A DNA stretch of 29,504 nucleotides, from contig DF237700.1 in NCBI GenBank assembly GCA_000708835.1, positions 8,755 to 38,258 on the forward strand, read 5' to 3'. Made by a program: the position numbers and the translations under genes. The DNA comes from Klebsormidium nitens (taxonomy: Eukaryota; Streptophyta; Klebsormidiophyceae; Klebsormidiales; Klebsormidiaceae). This document shows positions 23,590 to 29,504 of this stretch, piece after piece; position 1 is the stretch's first letter, and every line of letters starts with the position of its first letter. The notes beneath the pieces were generated by a model that was given only the letters and a program-made list of their open reading frames with translations, did not search any database and had not been told where the DNA came from.

Positions 23590-24474
23590 ATGTTAATATG
23601 AGAATGCAACATAACATAACTTGACAGTAAATATATACACATAAACATAAACATATTTGTTTATGCATGATCGATGCATGCCGTACATGTACGTGTTTGG
23701 CGCGGATGATCACGCCAATGATGGATCATTCGGTCTAACTTACTCATGGCTAGTGACAATTTGATGGACTTACACACGAGCGGGGCCTGGCCATAGGCCG
23801 CATCCGCCTATATTCATGTGGTGCCAGCTGCTGAAGAGGCGTATGCATGTACTGATTCGCATGCCCGGCCATCAATCTGGCGTGGCCCTTGCAGTGCTTC
23901 AATTCAGTAATACGTCGCTTTTACACTGCATCGATCATTAAGCTAGAGATTTGTGATCAGTTCAGTGACAGCTACAATACGTATGTGTCTACAATCCTAT
24001 AATGCAGAGAATCAATAATCAAACGGTCTTTAGCAGTAATCTGCTGATCGACCGGCCATGTTCTTGGACCGTTCCTTCTGGCTTTACACAGCTCGATCCG
24101 CATGAAGGAGCCGACCCTAAGTTACCCTAAGTGATAGGAGTATATAGTCGTCTTATAAGTGCATAATGCTCAGCCATAATCAACCGTGTCAGAATCCTGC
24201 TGACCGCCCTGGTCGTCTCTTCAGCGGCTGGCACCAACCCAATCACGACTTCCCTGACGGGAAGCCCTCTTCAGTCGGATCCGATGAGCGCCCCATTTGC
24301 CCGCTTTCGATCAAGACTGGGCACCACCAAGTTACTGACGGCCAAAAAAACAATGGAAGTATGTAGTTCAAATTTGTCAACAGGCGGTTTGTTTGACATG
24401 TGGTATATGAAGCTGAACGTACCACCCATATAAGCCGTCCCGATGGTTGCAACCCTTGCTCCAATGCCGCATCC

Positions 24475-27400
24475 CTAGCTTTTGGGAGGCGGGATCCGGC
24501 TGAACGCCGTCGTCTCGCGCCGCAGGCTCAGGCGGTGCAGCCACGTTGCCGCGCCGGCCAGTGCGGGCGCCCCCTCCGGCTCCGCCAGCAGCCCGCCCCC
24601 GCGCGCCGCCTCTGCGTCCGTCTTCCATGCCGCCGCCTCGTCGGGCGGCGCCGCAAACGCGCGTTTCCGCTGGATGACCGCAAACACGAAGGCGCCCAAC
24701 AGCAGCGCCAATGAGGCGGCGACGGCCGACACGACCACCACGAACGTGGTGCGCGACACGCGCGGCGCCGCGGGGTACACCCACGTGTTGGGCGACGCGG
24801 GAGCTGGCGGGGACAGCACCGACGCGGTCGTGCTTACAGGGACGGGCAGTGCGGCGGTGGACGTGGGCGGGGCAGGCAGCGGGGCTTCGGCGGGGGCGGG
24901 GGCGGGGGCGGGGGCTGCGGCGGTGACGTTGTCGTTGAAGGACAGGTCAGCCAGCTCGACTGCGGAGATGCGCTCGAGCTGGAAGCTGAAGGGCGCATCC
25001 GCGTTGCTGCTGGGGGCGCCTGCAGGGAGAACAGCAATGGGCCGGTGTTAAAGCAGGAGTCATGGAGGGCCGGAGAGAGGCAGGCAGCCGATTTTGGAAA
25101 GCTGCAAACCACCGCTACGATGCTCAACTAGCAAGTTCAAGTCCGCCGGGAAGGAGAACGCTCATTTGCTATCCTTAGAAGCAGCTCAACAGTTACGATT
25201 TCCCTCGTGGTGTCAAGATACACATCCAGTACCCAAGTTGGCGGAGCACCAGAACTTCACGCTCGCTAGGGACCAGAAATGAAGGCAGTCGGATGTCGGT
25301 CAACAAAACATCTAGCGTCCTGAGGTCCTCGAAAGCTCAACCGGTGTGCAAGGCCGACCTCCCTACTCTGGAGAATGCTCATGTCCTTAGACACGGACCC
25401 CGTTAAGACCGCTGATCGTGATCAGAGTTGACGAGGCTGGAGGGACGGATTTGGGTACTCTATTTTAAAGTTTCAGGGTCGCCAGAAGGACGTGGCAGAG
25501 TTGTACTTGAAGCGGGAACGTTCGACAATGAGTCCGACGGTTTGATACTAGCATACAACCACTTCAGCTTCTCTTCAGCCTGTCCAGAGCGTCGCGCTGA
25601 TCGACATACAAATGAAGTCCCTCTACACCTTCGCTCGCAGGTCGCGTCAAATGATGGAAGCCTGTTCGCTGCGGCGCAAGGAGAACGGTAAAAGAAGGAT
25701 ACGCAAAGTGTGTTCCGCTCACCAGCCCACGCTCCGTTCGAGATCTGAGAAGCATCCCAGATTGACGAGTACCTGCACCGTCGTGTCGAGGACGGCGTCA
25801 GTGCACTCCATGCAGGATGAGAAAATCGCAAAAAGGAAGGGCTAAGAAAGGACTCTCGTTCAAGATCAGACGGTCGAATGTAGCTTGACACGACCTTATG
25901 ACAGGTTGCCGTTCGTAGCCCCCGCGAACAGAACACAGAGTGCTACCGCTAAGTCTTATAGACTTCGCGCTGGGAACACGCGGTGGGCAAGCACATGCTA
26001 CAAGTCACTGTCCATTGCAGCACCGAATTGCAGCACACTTTGAAGGAGAGACTCTCGGAGGGCCCCGGACACTGGGTTCGCCTGCCGGTTGTGCCTTGCA
26101 GGGCGGGGCACTCACAGGAAGCCCGGTAGCGTGGGGTAGGGCTGCCCGGTCAGGTTGTACACAGTGCGCACCAGACGGCCGTCGATGAACCACCTGCACG
26201 CAAGCAAGCCGAGCAGGGACGATGAGAACCTGGTGCGCTGGCCAGTGAGCTCAGCATCAGGGGGATTGGACTTACATTCACGTCTTTTTGGGTCCCTTTT
26301 GCATGCATCAGATTGTCATTCTGGCGCATCTTGCAAATGCCCATTGGCGCCGCGCTCACTTGATCCGGATGGGCGTCCAGTCGATGCGATACTCGTGGAA
26401 GGCGTCCGAGCAGTCAAAGCCCAGGTCGACGGTCTTCTCGTTGCCGGTGCTGTTGCCAGCCACGTAGTAGTTCACCTGCGGACGATGCACCAAGGCTTCA
26501 GTAGTCTGCACGACAGTGTGGCCTTGAGGGACTCCCCTTGAGCCCACCAGCCTTTCGCTACGCAATAGTCAAGCCCTAGAATTGACTTTCACAAATCAAA
26601 GGGCAGGGCTCCTAATGCCCCTTGCCTGAGATGTTTGCTCGGCATTCAAGGGATCTCTGTATCTCGGGGCTTTACGTCCGACGGTCTTGTCTAGCAACTA
26701 CAAGCACTCCTGCGTCTTCCACCATTGTGACAGCAGGTTGGGCTCCTTGCCATGAGTGCGGCTGCCCACCTGCACCTGCGTCTTGTTCTTCCCCAGGAAC
26801 TCGAAGTCAATCTCGTCCTGCACTGGGTTCACCCCCGCCGTCTCGACGCTGCACACCGGAGCTGGCCGTCGTTAGCATGACAAGGAAAAGTGCAGTTTGG
26901 CAGCAACTTGGTAGGACCCACTGAGGGGATTGCCCAGCACGTAAACAAACAGGTTGAGCAAGATCTGACTGTTGTTGCGCACAAGTGGTGGTTCAAGCAG
27001 GGGAGGATGATTTTGTGGTGGGTGCGTCACCTGGACGTGTAGAAGTTGGGCACCAGGCCGGTGATGTCGCCTGCAACAATGCAGCAAGGGGGGTCACCCT
27101 GCGCCGCTGGATGACCTGCTGCCAGAAACTTCATACAGGACGAAGAGTCGCCGCCATTAGAAAGTTTCTGAGTGCTCAAGCTGTCAAAATGAAATTCACA
27201 AGATGCATTCTTTCCCGAAGCCACTTTGCTCCTGGCCATGCATTTCATCTTCACGGCAAGCACTTGTGCGCAGGGAGGTCACAAGGCGTGTGGGTGGGCT
27301 CACCTGCTGGGCACTTGATCATGGCCGAAAAGTTGCCATACGCATATCTCTTGTCAGTGTGGATGCGCGCCCCAGTGGTGGTGTCAGGCATGCTACAAGG

Positions 27401-28094
27401 GGGAGACACAAAAGGACAGTGAGTGGGTCTGCTGATACTGATCTCCCTGATGAAGGCGTCCATGATGCGAGACATCATGTGGGCTTGCATCAGCAAAGGC
27501 AGCAAAGAAGCAGCGTTAATCGAAGACCAACCAGTCATCGGGTTGCCCCTTAAGAGATGCATCTGACAGGCCCTCATGGAGTTGACGCCTAGAAAACACT
27601 CACGTGATGATGACCGCGCTGTTCTCTTGGTCAAAGGAGAGAATGTCGAGACCTGCAAAAGTGGCCCGTCACGGGGTCAATCGCAACACCACGGGACCAG
27701 TGTTAACTTTGAACGAAATGTTGGACAAGCAAACAGAAAGTAACTGGTTACAGTGCAGGCTTGACATTCTAGCAGGCACATAAAAGTAGATGGCGTGGCA
27801 TTGCGCACAAGCTGAGGCCAGAAGTGGCTGGAAGCACAGCAGGCAATGAAAATTTCAGCTTCATAAGACAAGGCAGTCAGGGGCTTTACAAGCGCTCTCA
27901 CCGTAGTCACACCAGACAAAAGGAGAACCGTTGGCAGTAGAGGGAATACGAGTGCCATTGTTATTGTCTGGGTCACTTGGAGGTGCTGCCTGCCCTGCAG
28001 CACACCCCACGATGACCAAAACACAGAGGGCCCGCATGAGGGATTCCTTCCCACACATTCCAAGGAGCCCCCCCGGACGAGCTGAGGGCGCCAT
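24475..28094 (-). CDS. Membrane-anchored GH16 (XTH-like) glucanase/transglycosylase
   Basis: Nine exons in transcript order (27902-28094, 27604-27652, 27304-27392, 27031-27070, 26770-26848, 26360-26475, 26116-26193, 25723-25772, 24475-25019) join in phase into 412 residues. Signal peptide: Met20 onwards, MRALCVLVIVGCAAG, so ATG 28037 is a credible alternative start to 28094. GH16 fold at about 55-250: RIHTDKRYAYGNFSAMIKCPAG (91-111), NFYTS, catalytic DEIDFEFLGK with nucleophile Glu136, Asp138 and acid/base Glu140, HEYRIDWTPIRIKWFIDG, and YSSIWDASQI (216-225). The active-site sequence is the XTH type, so cleavage and re-ligation of beta-glucan or xyloglucan-like wall chains is inferred. Instead of the XET C-terminal domain there is a Pro/Ala-rich linker (about 266-320), a transmembrane helix (323-347), a QRKR stop-transfer and a 60-residue cytosolic tail. 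N-glycosylation sequons: NGT (46-48), NKT (145-147), NST (158-160). This plan is unlike secreted plant XTHs; the substrate is unknown. Confidence 0.85.
24891..24914. repeat. (CGGGGG)4 hexanucleotide repeat in coding sequence
   Basis: Four exact hexamers lie in the last GH16 exon and encode the alternating Pro-Ala stretch of the linker. Because the unit is two codons, copy-number changes keep the frame. The + strand G-runs could form a quadruplex. Confidence 0.75.
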
Positions 28095-29504
28095 CCCCTA
28101 CGTTTCGCACTTGACCCAGTGGAAGAAGAAGTGATTTGAGGGACAACTCAACGTTACAGAAGCCAAGGGCGAATGCTTATGGGCCCAATGCGTCAGGATT
28201 TTGAATGACACACTGATACAGGTACCGCGGTACGCAAGGCTGCTATCAGGATGGATTCCTCCAGAAGTTCGAGCCCAGATTGAAATCAAGTTGCAGCCGC
28301 CACGCTTGTGTAAGTTCTAGAGTTGAGGTGCGACCAGCTCGCAACGTTAACTTATGTGGTTTCCACGGCAAAGGAATGAATCAAGCCTTGCTCCTGGGGA
28401 CAAAAGAGCACTCTTTGCTAAGGATGTTGAATCTCTGCTGGAGAGGGAGCAAGGCAGAACACTTCTATGACGTCTCTAGTGTGGTGGAAAGAACCCTTTA
28501 AGAGCTGCCAAGCAAATATGGAAGTAAGGGCTTGAACGCAGGGGCTTTGGAAGCAAGCTCTGAATTGAATGAAGTTTTGCAGCATAAAACAATGTGAACC
28601 AAACTTGATCTGGACCAGGGCAATCATCCTTGCTTGTGTCTTGTACCGAAAGGTGCGCTACCTGTTCCAAAGTCAGGGAATGCTGAACCCTCGAGATAAT
28701 ACGGCTACTTGATCACAAAGCTAGACCTGAAAAACACTAGAACTTGAAGAAATCCCGGGGAAGTCGCAGCTCTCGTGCACCTTCTGCATGCATGAGGGAG
28801 CGCTCTCTGTAGTGCAGATCTTGACCAAAAGTTCAGACTTCAGCCGCTACCTACCGACGCCGTAGTACGGTGTACCGGTACCTACTTCAGGTACCGCACT
28901 AGGTATACCGTATGCATGTACCCGTACGGTACGCACCATACGGTGCCCATACCTGCGACGGCATACGGTACCGGTACATGTTTCGGCAAGTCTTGGTAGC
29001 CGTACGTCCTACCTACGTACGGTACCTACACCGTTTGTACCGTACTACCAGACCGTACGAAGGCTGTCACCTCCTACCGGTAAGTGGTGATTGATGGGAC
29101 TCGGGAGCAACCATACGGCACGTACTGATCGGAACGCGAAGTTGTACGGTACGGGTGCAGGATGGTTCCCCTTCTGACTGCGTGAAGCAACTTGGTCCGT
29201 CCGATACCTATGGATGACGTCATAAACAAACTCGGCAGCCGCACTTCAGCCCATAATTTGACAGTTGACTTCTGTGGATATTTCGGGAAGCAAAATATCA
29301 GATGCATTCCAAGAAGGTTAGGGTTTTAGGGTATTGATCATGTGAATGCAATGAGACTACCAAGGGTTTTGAGGTTTCCAAACTATAGGATTGCCTGCAG
29401 TGTTCTGTGGTTCAGGTTTTGGAGGGTTTGGACGATGCAGCTGTACTCCTTGAATTGCGGTCTTTCAGAATCTGCCTAAAAAACGGTTTTCTGACAACAT
29501 AGGG
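28095..29504. other. Intergenic region upstream of the GH16 gene
   Basis: No supported gene. It should contain the GH16 promoter just above 28094. It holds a perfect 12-bp palindrome GTACCGCGGTAC at 28222-28233, the GTAC-rich cluster at 28861-29160, and a telomere-like TTAGGGTTTTAGGG at 29318-29331 that could be a telobox of a gene beyond the window's right edge. Confidence 0.5.
28861..29160. repeat. GTAC-rich degenerate palindromic cluster
   Basis: About 18 GTAC tetramers fall in 300 bp, where about one would be expected by chance. They are mostly in the contexts CGTACGGTAC, GGTACCGGTAC and ATACGGT, often overlapping and palindromic. The unit spacing is irregular, so it is not a simple tandem array. 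It ends near 29155. Confidence 0.7.

Larger units (their letters stand above)
22228..24474. other. Repeat-rich intergenic region
   Basis: It lies between the 3' ends of UBA5 (+) and the GH16 gene (-), so convergent, with no supported gene. It contains the inverted-repeat element 22961-23589, a tandem 12-mer (22889-22912), a CCGGCCGG-rich patch around 22850-22872 and a pair of ACCCTAAGT repeats (24114-24132). The richness in mobile-element-like sequence fits a gap between convergent genes. Confidence 0.55.

Noticed and set aside
24114-24150. Paired ACCCTAAGT plus a TATATAG as a promoter
   Set aside because: No gene starts downstream on the + strand before the antisense GH16 exon, so there is nothing for it to drive.
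24482-25051. + strand open frame of 189 codons rich in Ala/Gly
   Set aside because: It is antisense to the last GH16 exon, which is tied to the upstream exons by phase and by the GH16 sequence. The composition reflects the C-rich coding strand.

Overview
The window is nuclear DNA of an intron-rich green plant-lineage (streptophyte) organism, most likely a charophyte green alga or an early-diverging land plant. This is inferred from five spliced genes with GC-rich exons and GT-AG introns, plant-type family members (a GLY1-type plastid glycerol-3-phosphate dehydrogenase, a glutelin/11S-like double-cupin protein, PTM/DIR17-like Tudor proteins, an XTH-like GH16 enzyme), a UFM1-activating enzyme (UBA5), and plant telobox (AAACCCTAA-type) motifs. 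A Klebsormidium-like alga would fit, but the species cannot be fixed from the sequence alone. There is no bacterial-type organisation: no operons and no Shine-Dalgarno pattern.

Layout. At 1004-2702 and about 3204-4612 (+ strand) lie two tandem small genes, each with one Tudor-like domain split by a phase-0 intron at the same point and a basic Ala/Lys/Pro tail. At 6688-9855 (- strand) is a five-exon double-cupin gene with a signal peptide. At 12161-15532 (- strand), with a candidate first exon at 15711-16141, is the NAD-dependent glycerol-3-phosphate dehydrogenase. A divergent promoter region of about 800 bp separates it from a 13-exon UBA5 gene at 16941-22227 (+ strand), which contains one GC-AG intron. 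At 24475-28094 (- strand) is a nine-exon GH16 gene whose product has a signal peptide, an intact XTH-type catalytic motif, a Pro/Ala-rich linker, a transmembrane helix and a cytosolic tail. I could join the exons of four genes with consistent phases from start to stop (Tudor 1, cupin, UBA5, GH16). The first exons of the second Tudor gene and of the GPDH are uncertain.

Intergenic DNA. The gaps (1-1003, 2703-3203, 4613-6687, 9856-12160, 22228-24474, 28095-29504) hold no gene I can support. They do hold structured repeats: a roughly 630-bp element with perfect 18-bp terminal inverted repeats (22961-23589), a GTAC-rich palindromic cluster (28861-29160) and several short tandem or inverted repeats.

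The genes look functionally unrelated: chromatin reader-like proteins, secreted cupin, plastid lipid precursor synthesis, UFM1 conjugation and cell-wall remodelling. The least conventional is the membrane-anchored GH16 enzyme; the tandem Tudor pair and the inverted-repeat element are the next most interesting.
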